From the NCBI RefSeq assembly GCF_001742165.1, contig NZ_CP016444.1, positions 806,001 to 870,000 of the forward strand: a DNA stretch of 64,000 nt, written 5' to 3'. Both the position numbers and the translations under genes were made by a program. Source of the DNA: Burkholderia stabilis. GTDB taxonomy: Bacteria; Pseudomonadota; Gammaproteobacteria; Burkholderiales; Burkholderiaceae. Each line of letters begins with the position of its first letter. The first letter of the stretch is position 1. The notes below the pieces were generated by a model, which made no database searches, had not been told where the DNA came from, and saw nothing but the letters and a program-made list of their open reading frames with translations. Of the stretch, positions 47,915 through 57,138 are shown one piece after another.

Positions 47915-48291
47915 GTCGGGACGGACGGGCCACGGCTGCCGCGGCGCGCGAGGGCGAACGGTTGAACTGTGTCATGCGACTCTTCTCTTTGTGACATGCG
48001 GATGAAGGACGTTGCGCGGGCCTCGCGCAACGGGCCGCGGCAGCGGCGGCCGGCCGCCCGGCGCGTGAACTGCGCGCACCGCGTAACGTCGTCGAGCATG
48101 CAATCTAGCAGCTTCGACGGGTCTTTGGAACACGTATCGACAATCTGTCATTCGAATCCGTCAAACAGGCCCGGATTTTGCGCAACGCCCGCGCAGCTGT
48201 ACTCCTGGGGCGCGCGGCGCTGTGCTCTTGAGCGCGCGTGCGGCGTGCAGTAGATTAGGTTCCGCTGCGCCCGCCGACGAGGAGCTTCATC
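47915..48291. other. Divergent promoter region of the peroxidase and LysR-like genes
   Basis: About 375 bases. No gene is supported. The central part (48080-48180) is less GC-rich and should hold the peroxidase-encapsulin promoter; no operator was recognised. Confidence 0.4.
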
Positions 48292-48663
48292 ATGAACCTG
48301 CTGGAAGCGATGCGTGTTTATGTCGCGGTGGTCGAGCACGGCGGCGTTGCCGGTGCGGCGTCCGAGCTGAAGCTCGGCGAAGCGCAGGTGAGCGACCGGA
48401 TCGACTGCCTCGAACGGTATCTCGGCTGCCGCCTGCTGCAGTGCCGCGAGCGCGGCTACGTCGCCTGCACCGACACGGGCGTCGCATTCCACGTGTGCTG
48501 CCGGCGTACGCTGTCCGCGGTCGAGCAGGCGACCGGCGCGGCGCTCACGCGAAAGACCGACGCGCGGGATTGCGCAGACGACACCGCGCATTGCTCCACG
48601 CATTGCCCTGATTTCCCGCCGCCCGGTGCCGCTCACGCCTCCTCACACCGGCCGTCACCTTGA
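48292..48663 (+). CDS. LysR-type HTH protein lacking the effector domain
   Basis: A 123-residue protein whose first 65 residues are a LysR winged HTH (M-N-L-L-E-A-M-R-V-Y-V-A-V-V-E-H-G-G, A-A-S-E-L-K-L-G-E-A-Q-V-S-D-R-I-D-C-L-E). Complete LysR proteins are about 300 residues; here the rest is a short Cys/His-containing tail and no effector domain follows in any frame. It is either a stand-alone DNA-binding protein or a truncated gene. It is divergent from the encapsulin operon, which it might regulate. AGGAG precedes ATG 48292. Confidence 0.6.
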   Translation: MNLLEAMRVYVAVVEHGGVAGAASELKLGEAQVSDRIDCLERYLGCRLLQCRERGYVACTDTGVAFHVCCRRTLSAVEQATGAALTRKTDARDCADDTAHCSTHCPDFPPPGAAHASSHRPSP

Positions 48664-49284
48664 TGTTCGCCAGGCGAGCGCATCCGCCGCCGCTTCGGTC
48701 ATTTCCTGCTCGCAGCTGATGGCCGGGATGATCGTGATCGGCCTGCGACCGCGATGACGCAGGCAGCGTCTCAGGTCACGACGATGGTCTCGGTCCGGTG
48801 CTGATGGACATGCTTGCCACGTACGCCGCCAGGGCTGGCCGATCGAGCTTCGCTCGTCGACGGGCCGGATCGTGCGTCGTGATGCTCGATCCCTGCGCTG
48901 CATCCACTACCGAATGACGGTGTTCGATCATCTGATTGCTGCTTCGATATCGAGTCATTCGTTTCCGCCTTCCTGCTCATCTCGATGTCGTCTGCCGCTA
49001 TGGATTTCGATTCGAGAATTTCCACGAGAGGCTGGCCGGTCCCCGTGAGGGCGGATATCAAAAATCGTTCACATCAGTCGTGAAAATCCATCGTTGGACG
49101 TTGGCGACCTGGAATCCAATACTTCCATCATGTCGACGCGATGAATCTCCCGCTCGACACGCGGTTGCGATCCGCACGTTCCGACAGTCCATCATGTTGT
49201 GTTTTGGGTCTAACGCATCAGGTGGTGGCAATCGGGCGCTTCGACATTGCAACATACGTTCAACTTGAAAGTGCACGGTACAAC
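48664..49284. other. Intergenic region with only doubtful frames
   Basis: About 620 bases of lower GC content than the surroundings. A 96-codon minus-strand frame (48771-49061) begins protein-like, but has weak codon bias and no ribosome site. Otherwise nothing seen; probable remnant or foreign DNA. Confidence 0.4.
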
Positions 49285-50127
49285 ATGAGCCACAACGTCG
49301 ACTACAACGAAATTTCGATCAAGACACCTGAAGAGATCGCGATGCTGCGTGCCGCAGGGCGCATCGCAGCGCAGGTCCTGCAGGATCTCACCCCTCACAT
49401 CCAGCCTGGCGTGACATCGCGTCAGATCAACGACATCGCCTACGACCTGATCGTCAACAAGTACCACGCGGAAATCGATCGGGAAGATCTCTCCGGCTAC
49501 GACTCGAGCGAGTACGCCTGCATTTCGATCGCGCATAACGAGAACGCCTTCAGTGGCGAACCGAACGACCTTCCGTTGAAAAAAGGCGATCTTTTCGGTG
49601 TCGACGTCAGCATCAAGAAGGAAGGATGGTGCGGCGACACTCAGCGCATGTGGATCGCGGGTGAGGAAACAAGTGCCGAGGCGCGTTTGCTGATGGCGGT
49701 CGGATATCAGGCCATGTGTCTCGGCATCAGTCTGGTTCGTCCGGGCGCGGCGGTGCAGGATATTGCGCGTCGCGTCCAGGCCTACGTCGAATCGTTCGGG
49801 TTTTCGATGCTGCGAGTTCCCAGCGGAACGGGGCATTCGATCGGTCAGGTTCACGCGGACGGATGGCTGATACCGTACTACGAGTCGTCCGTGAACGAAG
49901 GGCGCGTGCTGGAAAAAGGCATGGTCATCACGGTCGAGCCGTTCATCTGCGCCGGGTCCGGCGAGGGTATCCGTTTGAACAACGTCACGCGTTCGGCGCA
50001 GACCGCGGACAAGTCGCTTGCCGTCTACTGGGAGCACGTGGTCGCGGTCACGGAGTCCGGCTGCGAGGTGCTCGATCTGCGCGACGGCGAGGACGTTACG
50101 TTCTACGACGCTCGTCGTCGCGGCTAA
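49285..50127 (+). CDS. M24-family metallopeptidase, methionine aminopeptidase-like (divergent)
   Basis: A 280-residue pita-bread-fold protein. All five metal ligands of type I methionine aminopeptidase are found: D107, D118, H184, E218 and E250. H190 corresponds to the second substrate His. However, the catalytic His of the C-H-G-I-P motif (E. coli His79) is replaced: the aligned segment reads N-A-F-S90-G-E-P. A two-residue insertion precedes it. It may be a paralogue with altered specificity rather than the housekeeping Map. ATG 49285. Its 3' end overlaps the convergent LysR gene by four bases. Confidence 0.82.
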   Translation: MSHNVDYNEISIKTPEEIAMLRAAGRIAAQVLQDLTPHIQPGVTSRQINDIAYDLIVNKYHAEIDREDLSGYDSSEYACISIAHNENAFSGEPNDLPLKKGDLFGVDVSIKKEGWCGDTQRMWIAGEETSAEARLLMAVGYQAMCLGISLVRPGAAVQDIARRVQAYVESFGFSMLRVPSGTGHSIGQVHADGWLIPYYESSVNEGRVLEKGMVITVEPFICAGSGEGIRLNNVTRSAQTADKSLAVYWEHVVAVTESGCEVLDLRDGEDVTFYDARRRG

Positions 50128-51053
50128 GGCACGACGGTTTTGTCTTGCGCAAGCGAGTCCCGGTCTTTCTGTCGGACCATTTCCTCCAGCCAGGCCACGA
50201 ACTGCAGGATGGCGTCCTGTTTGGGATCGCCTTCCCGCCAGCACAGATAGTAGGCAAGGTTGGAGGGAATTCGGGTGCTCCCGACCTGTACCAGTTTTCC
50301 CTCCTGCAGGTAAGAGCGTATCAACCGCTCTCTCAGCATGGCGACACCTTGCCCCGCGAGTGCGGCATGGAGCAGGGATGCGGCATCGTTGAACATGGGG
50401 CCGTACTCCGGGTCACTCGCAACGAGATCGGCAGCATGAAAGAACTCGCGCCACGACCGACCGGAGAAGCGTAGCAGCGGAACGCGAGCCAGATCCGTGA
50501 CGGTCAGCGGCCGGTGCTTGTCGAGAAACGCGGGCGTGCATGCCGCAATCACCTGGTCGTCCAGCAGTTTCCTTGACTGGAATCCGTTTCGATCGATGCT
50601 TTTATGCCAGATGCCGATATCCGATTCGTGTCCTTCGGGAACGTCGAGCGTATTGCGAACCGCGATCGAGAGATCGAGATGCGGGTATCGGCTGTAAAAC
50701 ACGTCGAGCTCCGGAATCAGCCATGCGGTCGCGAAGTCGGCCATGACGCTGACCTTGAGAACGAGACGCTGTTGTCTATCCGCATCCCTTGCTTCCAGAA
50801 GCGCGCATTCGATGTCGGCCAGTCCCTGACGCACGCGCTCGGCCAGACGCGTACACGCGGGCGTTGGAATCATCTGCGACTGCGTACGCGTGAACAACGA
50901 TATTCCCAGCATCGATTCGATCTGCCGGATCTGGTGACTGATCGCACTATGCGTAAGACTCAGCTCGTTGGCGGCCGCAGTAAAGCTTCGGCTTCGTTCG
51001 GCCGTTTCGAGTGCGCGCAGCGCAGAAAAATTGAATCGAATCCGGTCGGTCAT
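50124..51053 (-). CDS. LysR-family regulator
   Basis: A 309-residue regulator of the GcvA-like branch. The HTH is S-A-L-R-A-L-E-T-A-E-R-S-R-S-F-T-A-A-A-N-E-L, then H-S-A-I-S-H-Q-I-R-Q-I-E. The effector domain has D-I-G-I-W-H-K and F-H-A-A-D-L-V-A. ATG 51053. It lies 19 bases downstream of the AtoE-type carrier gene on the same strand, so it could be co-transcribed with the carrier, cyclodeaminase homologue and molybdoenzyme. Confidence 0.88.
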   Translation of the reverse strand: MTDRIRFNFSALRALETAERSRSFTAAANELSLTHSAISHQIRQIESMLGISLFTRTQSQMIPTPACTRLAERVRQGLADIECALLEARDADRQQRLVLKVSVMADFATAWLIPELDVFYSRYPHLDLSIAVRNTLDVPEGHESDIGIWHKSIDRNGFQSRKLLDDQVIAACTPAFLDKHRPLTVTDLARVPLLRFSGRSWREFFHAADLVASDPEYGPMFNDAASLLHAALAGQGVAMLRERLIRSYLQEGKLVQVGSTRIPSNLAYYLCWREGDPKQDAILQFVAWLEEMVRQKDRDSLAQDKTVVP

Positions 51054-51072
51054 CTCGAGGGCGGGGCGTAAG

Positions 51073-52524
51073 TTACGGGATGATCGGCGGATGGTAGGCG
51101 AGGGTACCCGCAAGGGCCCAGAGCATGAAGATCACCAGCGGAAGATGGACGACCAGTTGCGTGAACGTGAATCCGACGATGTCACGCGCACGCAGCCCGA
51201 GCACGCCGAGCAGAGGCAGCATCCAGAATGGATTGATCAGGTTCGGTAATGCCTCCGCCGCGTTGTACACCGTTACTGCCCAGCCCAGATGCACGTGCAG
51301 CAGTTTCGCGGCCTCGATCACGTACGGCGCCTCGATGATCCATTTGCCGCCGCCGGACGGCACGAAGAATCCGAGAACGGCCGAGTACACGCCCATGACG
51401 GCGGGAAATGACGAGTGCGAGGACAGCGCGACGAAGAAATGCGCGAGGTGATCGGACAGCGTCAATCCGGCGGGCGCCGACGCCTTCGTCAGGATGTAGG
51501 CGATGCCGCCGTACAACGGAAACTGGATCAGCACCCCTGCAACCGACGGTACCGAACGCGCGACGGCATTGAGGAATCGCCGCGGCCGCCAGTTCAGCAG
51601 CATCCCGAGCATCAGGAACAAGTAGTTGTAGGTGTTCAGATTCGAGATGGCGATCATCGGGTTTTTCGTCGTGAACTCGTGCCACGCCCAGATTGCACCG
51701 ATCGCCACGATGACGATCGTGATGAGAGGACTGTATTCGAGCCAGTCTCCCGGGCGCGACGGGCGCGCGATCGTTGCATGGGCTTCGTCGAGTTGAATCC
51801 CCAACTCCGTCGCGGTCTTCGCACGTGCGTCACCGGGGGCGGACAGATAAGCGATCGCTAGCGATACGATGGTCAGCACGACGGCCATCAGAATCGACTG
51901 CGGCAGAAAGATGGTCTCCGAGAACGGGATCACGCCCGAGATCGCCAGCAATGCCTTGGGCAGGCTATCCGGATTCGCCTGAAGTTGCGCGGCGGACGAG
52001 CTCAATCCAAGCGCCCAGGTCGCACCCATGCCCAGATAGGCGGCCGCACCCGCTGCGCGATAGTCCATGCGCAGGTCGGCGCGGCGCGCCAGCGCACGAA
52101 CGAGGAGGCCGCTCAGGATCAGGCTGATCGCCCAGTTGAACAGCGAAGCGACGATACTGACCAGCGCGACGAATGTCACTGCCGCACGTCCTGACGACGG
52201 CAGACGCGCGAGTCTTTCGATCAACCGCGAGGCGGGCGGCGACACGGCGACGACGTAGCCCGAGATGGCGACGATCGCCATCTGCATGGTGAACGGGATG
52301 AGGCTCCAGAAGCCGTCGCCGAACGCGATGCCGACCTGACTGACCGGCGCGCCGATCGCGAGCGCCCCGGCGGCCACGACGATGACCGCGATGGCGGCGA
52401 AAATATACGCGTCCGGAAACCACTTCTCCGACCAGCGCGCCACGCTCGCCGCCATCCGTTCAAGCGCGCCCTCGCGATCCGCCATGGGCGCGTCGCCCCT
52501 CTGCATTTCCGTCAACTCTTTCAT
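51073..52524 (-). CDS. Short-chain fatty acid transporter family (AtoE-like)
   Basis: A 483-residue inner-membrane protein with about twelve spans and the AtoE features: W-F-P-D-A-Y-I-F-A near the N-terminus, F-N-W-A-I-S-L-I-L-S-G, and the C-terminal P-S-G-G-G-K-W-I-I-E-A-P with N-A-A-E-A-L-P-N-L-I-N-P-F-W. AAGGAG is six bases before ATG 52524; ATG 52544 is an alternative. It sits in a transcript with a cyclodeaminase homologue, so the true substrate may be a small amino or keto acid rather than a fatty acid. Confidence 0.88.
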   Translation of the reverse strand: MKELTEMQRGDAPMADREGALERMAASVARWSEKWFPDAYIFAAIAVIVVAAGALAIGAPVSQVGIAFGDGFWSLIPFTMQMAIVAISGYVVAVSPPASRLIERLARLPSSGRAAVTFVALVSIVASLFNWAISLILSGLLVRALARRADLRMDYRAAGAAAYLGMGATWALGLSSSAAQLQANPDSLPKALLAISGVIPFSETIFLPQSILMAVVLTIVSLAIAYLSAPGDARAKTATELGIQLDEAHATIARPSRPGDWLEYSPLITIVIVAIGAIWAWHEFTTKNPMIAISNLNTYNYLFLMLGMLLNWRPRRFLNAVARSVPSVAGVLIQFPLYGGIAYILTKASAPAGLTLSDHLAHFFVALSSHSSFPAVMGVYSAVLGFFVPSGGGKWIIEAPYVIEAAKLLHVHLGWAVTVYNAAEALPNLINPFWMLPLLGVLGLRARDIVGFTFTQLVVHLPLVIFMLWALAGTLAYHPPIIP

Positions 52525-52549
52525 CCTGGTCTCCTTGGCAGTCATCGCT

Positions 52550-53485
52550 TCAATTTGATTTTTCGTAGACCTGAACGGCAGCCGCAAGATCTTCCAGTGC
52601 GGTGCCGACGGCCTTGAACACGGTTCTCTGGCCGTGGTTCGTACGCCCTTCCGTGTCGTCGCGACACAGCGCGGTCAGCGTTCTGCTCAGGCTGCCGGGC
52701 GAAATGACGCCGCGCGACAACGGGCCAAGCAGGTCACCGGATTTCTGCGGCGCCTCGTCCGTATCGACGTAAATTTCCGCTTGCCGGAAGCAGGCGTCGT
52801 CGGCCTCGCGCATACGCGGCGTAAAACTGCCGATCAGGTCCAGATGCGAGCCGGGTGCCAGCCATGCGCCACAGACAATCGGCTCCGTCGCAAGGGTTGC
52901 GCAGGTAACGACGTCGGCGCGACGAACGCTGGTCTCGAGATGGGCGACCGGCATCGCATTGAAGCCCAGGCCGTTCAATCGATCGACCAGCGCGGCCACG
53001 GCCTCCGGATTGTGGTCCCACACCTCGACGTCCACGATCGGCAACTGGCTGCGATACGCGAGCGGAATCAGGCTGCCGACTCGTCCGGCACCCAGCAGGA
53101 CGAGGCGCGATGCGTCCTGACGAGCCAGGTAAGTCGCAGCCAGTGCCGATGCGGCCGCCGTGCGGCGCGACGTGATTTCATTTCCGTCCAGTTGCGCAAG
53201 CGGGCTACCCGTTCGTCCGTCGTACAGCACATAAGTCGAGTGCAGCCCCGGCATCCGGTGTCTGGCGTTGCCGGGAAAGATGTTGACCGTCTTGATGCCC
53301 AGGTAGCCGTTGTCTTCCCAGGCAGGCATCACGAGAACGGTCCCCTCGCTTTCGCTGCCTGAATTGAGCACGTGCGAATGACGCAACGGCACGTGACAGC
53401 CATCGATGAAAGCCCGTCGCAAACGCACGATCAGCGATTCGAAATCCAGCGCGTCGCGCGTGGCGACGGCATCGAAAATTTTCAT
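52550..53485 (-). CDS. Ornithine cyclodeaminase / mu-crystallin family protein
   Basis: A 311-residue NAD(P)-binding protein. G-A-G-R-V-G-S-L binds the nucleotide. G-I-K-T-V-N-I-F-P-G-N carries the conserved substrate Lys, and the D-G-N-E-I-T-S-R-R-T-A-A-A-S-A-L-A segment is the family signature. Members include ornithine cyclodeaminase, alanine dehydrogenase and ketimine reductase. AGAGGAAAGG precedes ATG 53485. The 23-base gap to the molybdoenzyme upstream suggests one transcript. Which reaction it performs cannot be decided from sequence. Confidence 0.87.
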   Translation of the reverse strand: MKIFDAVATRDALDFESLIVRLRRAFIDGCHVPLRHSHVLNSGSESEGTVLVMPAWEDNGYLGIKTVNIFPGNARHRMPGLHSTYVLYDGRTGSPLAQLDGNEITSRRTAAASALAATYLARQDASRLVLLGAGRVGSLIPLAYRSQLPIVDVEVWDHNPEAVAALVDRLNGLGFNAMPVAHLETSVRRADVVTCATLATEPIVCGAWLAPGSHLDLIGSFTPRMREADDACFRQAEIYVDTDEAPQKSGDLLGPLSRGVISPGSLSRTLTALCRDDTEGRTNHGQRTVFKAVGTALEDLAAAVQVYEKSN

Positions 53486-53508
53486 GTCAACCCTTTCCTC
53501 TAGTGAAT

Positions 53509-56500
53509 TCATGCGTCGATGCTGATGTCCGTGACTGGAACGGCCTGGCAGGCCAGGCACATCCCCGCCTCGTCAGGCCCGGACCCGCCGGGATGCGTGA
53601 CTTCACCCGACACGACCCTGACCGCGCAGCTTTCGCACTGCCCGACGCGGCAGCCGCTCGGCATCGCGATGCCGAGGCTTTCCGCGAACGACAGCAGGCT
53701 CCCGTCGCGCGGTGTCCAGATCGCCGTGCGATGCGATCGAGCAAACTGAACGGAAAATTGCTGGGACGGGTCGAGCGCCGGTCTGGACGGGGATCGGAAC
53801 GCCTCCTTGAATATGTCGAACGGCGGAACGCCACGCTCGACCAGTCCTGCCGTGATGGCCTGCATCATCGGCTCCGGGCCGCACAGATAGAACCTGGCGC
53901 GCCGCAGGATCAGGTCGTCGCTGACCACGTCGGCCGTCAGATAGCCATGCATCCGGTAGTCGCGGCCCAGTACCTCGTCGCGCGGCTGGTTGTAACAATC
54001 GACGACCTCGAGCCGCGGCAAGCACTGCCTGAGCGCCCCGATGCGCTCGCGGAAGGCATGTGTCAGGCTGTTGAGGTTTGCGTAGAAGAGGTGCGACTCC
54101 GGCGCGTGGTCGCCCAGGTCCCGGATCGACTCCAGGTAGGAAAGGAATGGCGTGATCCCGATACCGCCCGCGAACATCACGATCGGCTGCTTCGACGCGG
54201 GAGGCACGATGAATGACCCGGCGGGGGCGCCGAGCAATACGGAATCCCCGATCGCCAGGACGCCGTGGATATGGGACGACATCACGCCTTCGAACGGCAC
54301 GCCGTCGCGTGTGCTGCCCTTCTGGTGACGCACGGCGATCGAGTAGGTCCGGCGGTCATTGTCGTGCGCGGCACCCGTCAGCGAATAAGCGCGGGTCGTG
54401 CCGCCGTCGCCGAGCGTCGGGATATGGACGGTCACGTGCTGGCCGGGCAGGTAGTCCGGCAGCGCGCCGCCATCCGCAGCCCGGAACGTGATGGTTCGCA
54501 CGCCGCTCGCTTCCGTCCGGACGGCTGACACGACGAACGCCCGCCGTCCCTGCCACGATCGGCGCGCCGGATCGATCGACGGGTCGCGGCGAATGTGGCA
54601 GCGTACGGAGCGCAGCGGCGACGAACCGCTCACCGGATCGAGTGTCGTCGCCGAGACGAGCTGGTTGAAATTGCTGTTGTTTCGGCCGCCGGCGGCGAGC
54701 GCGTCCATGCCGATCTCGTCGCAGGCTTGCCACCAGCCGTACTCGGCGACGATCACGTCCCGCGCGAGCTCCGGCACGAGGCGCGCCTTGAAGCGGGCCG
54801 AACCGTTCGTCGTTTCGATCAGGCACCAGTCGCCGTCGACAATGCCGTGCTCTGCCGCCAGTGCGTCGTTGAGTTCCGCGACCGGGTACGGCGCGCGGCG
54901 GCGCAGGCTCGGAAGGCCACGATGCTGGCTATGGCAGTAGTACCCGTTCTTCATCGAGGTCAACATATAAGGGAATCGCCGGCGATTGTTCGCCTCACCG
55001 TCCTGGCCATGCTGCGGCGGCACGTAGCGCGGAACGGGCGGATAGCCGTGACGATGCAGTCGCTCGGAATACAGTTCGACGCGCGTCGTCTCCGTGTTGA
55101 AGCCGCGCACGCCGTCGGGCGTCGCCGACGCATACTGCCGCTCGCGCTGGATCAGGGGCCTGTACACACCTTCCGGACGCGCGCGCAGCGATGCCACGTC
55201 CAGCCCGAGCGGCTCGAGCACGTGATTCCATCCCGCTTCTATGCTTCCGCCGAAAAACGCATCGCTCATGCCGAGCCGGACGGCCAGATCGAAGACGATG
55301 TCGTAGTCGGCGCGACTCTCTCCGCGCGGCGGCACCATGCGCTGCCTGAGCTGGATCAGCTCGACGGCGCGCTCGTTGATCTCGAAGCCGAGCCGCAACC
55401 CTTCGCGCTCCCACGGTGTGTTCACCGGCAACAGGATGTCCGCATAGCGCGACGACGGCGTCTCGAAGAGATCGCAGTGAACGTGAAAATCGAGTGCGCA
55501 GAGCGCATCGTGGGCGATGCCGCCGTCGGCCTGCGACATCACCATGTTCGTGCCGAACGCGACGAGCGCGCGCACCCGGTAGGGTTCGCCGTCGAGAACC
55601 GCGCGATAGACGTCGCGTGCCGTCACCCATCCTTGCGATGGCGGACCGAGCGGCCGCTCGTCGAGGCCGAGCGCCTTGGCGCGCTGCTGCGGATTCAGCA
55701 TGGCATAGCGGCTGACAGCATTGGCCGGCTGCTTCGCCAGTTCCCTGTTCGAGCCGCGCGTGTCGAACGCACCCGTCAGCGCATACAGTGTCGCAATGGA
55801 GCGTTCTGTCTGCGTGGCGTTGGTGTGCATGCTTACGCCGGACCACGCGTGATACGCGATGCGCTGGTGCGGCCGCAGCATGTCGGCAGCCTTCTCGATG
55901 TCGGCCGCGCTGACGCCGGTCATTGCGCTCGCGTGTTCCGGGGTGTATTCCTCGAGTGCCTTCGCATAAAGGTCGAAGGCCGGCGCGCATTCCACATGCT
56001 GTCGGTGGCCGGCCGAATCGTCGATCGCGACGCGGCGCGTGCCAGCCATCGCCAGGTCGTCAGGCATGGTGCCTGGTTCTTCTCCGATCAGTTCCAGCCG
56101 ATCCAGCACCTGGTTCCACACTGCATACCGGTTGCTCGCCGCGTGCCTGTCCATGTCCCGCTCGCGCAGGAACCGCCCGGTGTCGGCGCGTACCAGCAGC
56201 GGGCCGTTCGTCCAGGCCCGGACGAATGCATCGTCGATATTGCCGATTGCGATCATCTGCCTCGCGATGGCCATGGCGAGTGCGCCATCCGTACCCGGAT
56301 TGACCTTCAGCCAAAGATCCGCTTCGCGTGCGAGGGCGGTCGGCCGCGGGTCGACAACGATCAGTTTCGCGCCGCGGCGACGGCCTTTCGCGATTGCGTC
56401 GGCCTGCGCCAACCAGGTGTTGGCGGGATTGTTGCCCCACAACATGATGACTTCGGCGTTCTGGTAGTCCGCGGTCGGCATCCCGCAACCAAACGTGAAG

Positions 56501-56955
56501 ACATGGGCACTGTCCTTGTGCCAGTTGCAAATCTCGGTTGCGTAGCAAATGTTCGGACTTCCATATAACCAGACGAATCGCTCGACCCAGTCGATGCTGT
56601 CGCTCATCGGTGTCCCGCTGGGCGTGGTCACGCCGAACGCAACCGATTCGGCGCCGTTCTCGCGCTTGAAGTGCGCGAGCCGTTCCGCGATCTCGGACAA
56701 CGCTTCGTCCCAGCCGATCCGCTGCCAGCCCGGATCGGCGGAATCCTTGGGGCGGGTGCGTCGCATGGGATACAACACCCGGTTGGGGCTATGCACCAAT
56801 TCGGGCGCGGCTTTGCCCTTCATGCACATTGCATGGCCGGTCGGGTGTGTGTCGTCGGGGCGCACCTTGATCATCATGTCGCCTCGCACGACGTTGATCG
56901 TCCCGCACCGTGACCGGCACAGCGTGCAATAGCCCTTTTTCTCCTGAGTCTCCAT
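53509..56955 (-). CDS. Molybdopterin oxidoreductase fused to ferredoxin-NAD(P) reductase and [2Fe-2S] ferredoxin domains
   Basis: A 1148-residue single chain. Residues 1-50 hold the [4Fe-4S] motif C10-x2-C13-x3-C17...C44. The bis-MGD core runs to about residue 770, with C-Y-A-T-E-I-C-N-W-H-K where the Mo ligand (probably the second Cys) lies. Residues about 810-1050 are a flavin reductase (R-A-Y-S-L-T-G for FAD, G-G-I-G-I-T-P-F-L-S-Y and C-G-P-E-P-M-M for NAD). The C-terminus is a plant-type [2Fe-2S] domain (C-R-V-G-Q-C-E-S-C...C-L-A-C). It can therefore take electrons from NAD(P)H to a molybdenum site by itself. Nitrate-reductase-like in core, but no nitrite reductase is nearby. It is the first gene of the operon. 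Confidence 0.88.
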   Translation of the reverse strand: METQEKKGYCTLCRSRCGTINVVRGDMMIKVRPDDTHPTGHAMCMKGKAAPELVHSPNRVLYPMRRTRPKDSADPGWQRIGWDEALSEIAERLAHFKRENGAESVAFGVTTPSGTPMSDSIDWVERFVWLYGSPNICYATEICNWHKDSAHVFTFGCGMPTADYQNAEVIMLWGNNPANTWLAQADAIAKGRRRGAKLIVVDPRPTALAREADLWLKVNPGTDGALAMAIARQMIAIGNIDDAFVRAWTNGPLLVRADTGRFLRERDMDRHAASNRYAVWNQVLDRLELIGEEPGTMPDDLAMAGTRRVAIDDSAGHRQHVECAPAFDLYAKALEEYTPEHASAMTGVSAADIEKAADMLRPHQRIAYHAWSGVSMHTNATQTERSIATLYALTGAFDTRGSNRELAKQPANAVSRYAMLNPQQRAKALGLDERPLGPPSQGWVTARDVYRAVLDGEPYRVRALVAFGTNMVMSQADGGIAHDALCALDFHVHCDLFETPSSRYADILLPVNTPWEREGLRLGFEINERAVELIQLRQRMVPPRGESRADYDIVFDLAVRLGMSDAFFGGSIEAGWNHVLEPLGLDVASLRARPEGVYRPLIQRERQYASATPDGVRGFNTETTRVELYSERLHRHGYPPVPRYVPPQHGQDGEANNRRRFPYMLTSMKNGYYCHSQHRGLPSLRRRAPYPVAELNDALAAEHGIVDGDWCLIETTNGSARFKARLVPELARDVIVAEYGWWQACDEIGMDALAAGGRNNSNFNQLVSATTLDPVSGSSPLRSVRCHIRRDPSIDPARRSWQGRRAFVVSAVRTEASGVRTITFRAADGGALPDYLPGQHVTVHIPTLGDGGTTRAYSLTGAAHDNDRRTYSIAVRHQKGSTRDGVPFEGVMSSHIHGVLAIGDSVLLGAPAGSFIVPPASKQPIVMFAGGIGITPFLSYLESIRDLGDHAPESHLFYANLNSLTHAFRERIGALRQCLPRLEVVDCYNQPRDEVLGRDYRMHGYLTADVVSDDLILRRARFYLCGPEPMMQAITAGLVERGVPPFDIFKEAFRSPSRPALDPSQQFSVQFARSHRTAIWTPRDGSLLSFAESLGIAMPSGCRVGQCESCAVRVVSGEVTHPGGSGPDEAGMCLACQAVPVTDISIDA

Positions 56956-57034
56956 CCGTTTGCATCGTCCGCTTCATGTTTGCGTCAATGCTATGAAGCC
57001 GGAGTGACCATGACAAATTCATCCTTTCGATGAC

Positions 57035-57053
57035 TTGATATATATTTAATCAA
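57035..57053. promoter_or_regulatory. LysR-type box between divergent LysR and molybdoenzyme genes
   Basis: TTGAT-N9-ATCAA, a dyad of T-N11-A type in an AT-rich stretch of the 183-base divergent region. It lies 86 bases before the LysR start and 80 bases before the molybdoenzyme start. Confidence 0.5.
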
Positions 57054-57138
57054 TATCACTCGACCCGATCCGAGGTACTGTTCGGGCCTTCGAGGCAGTG
57101 CTGTTCCGGAACTGCCCGGGTTTCTCAGGTTCCTCCCC

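Noticed and set aside
48771..49061. Minus-strand frame of 96 codons with a protein-like N-terminal half
   Set aside because: No ribosome site, weak third-position GC, and no family recognised; mentioned only as content of the gap.
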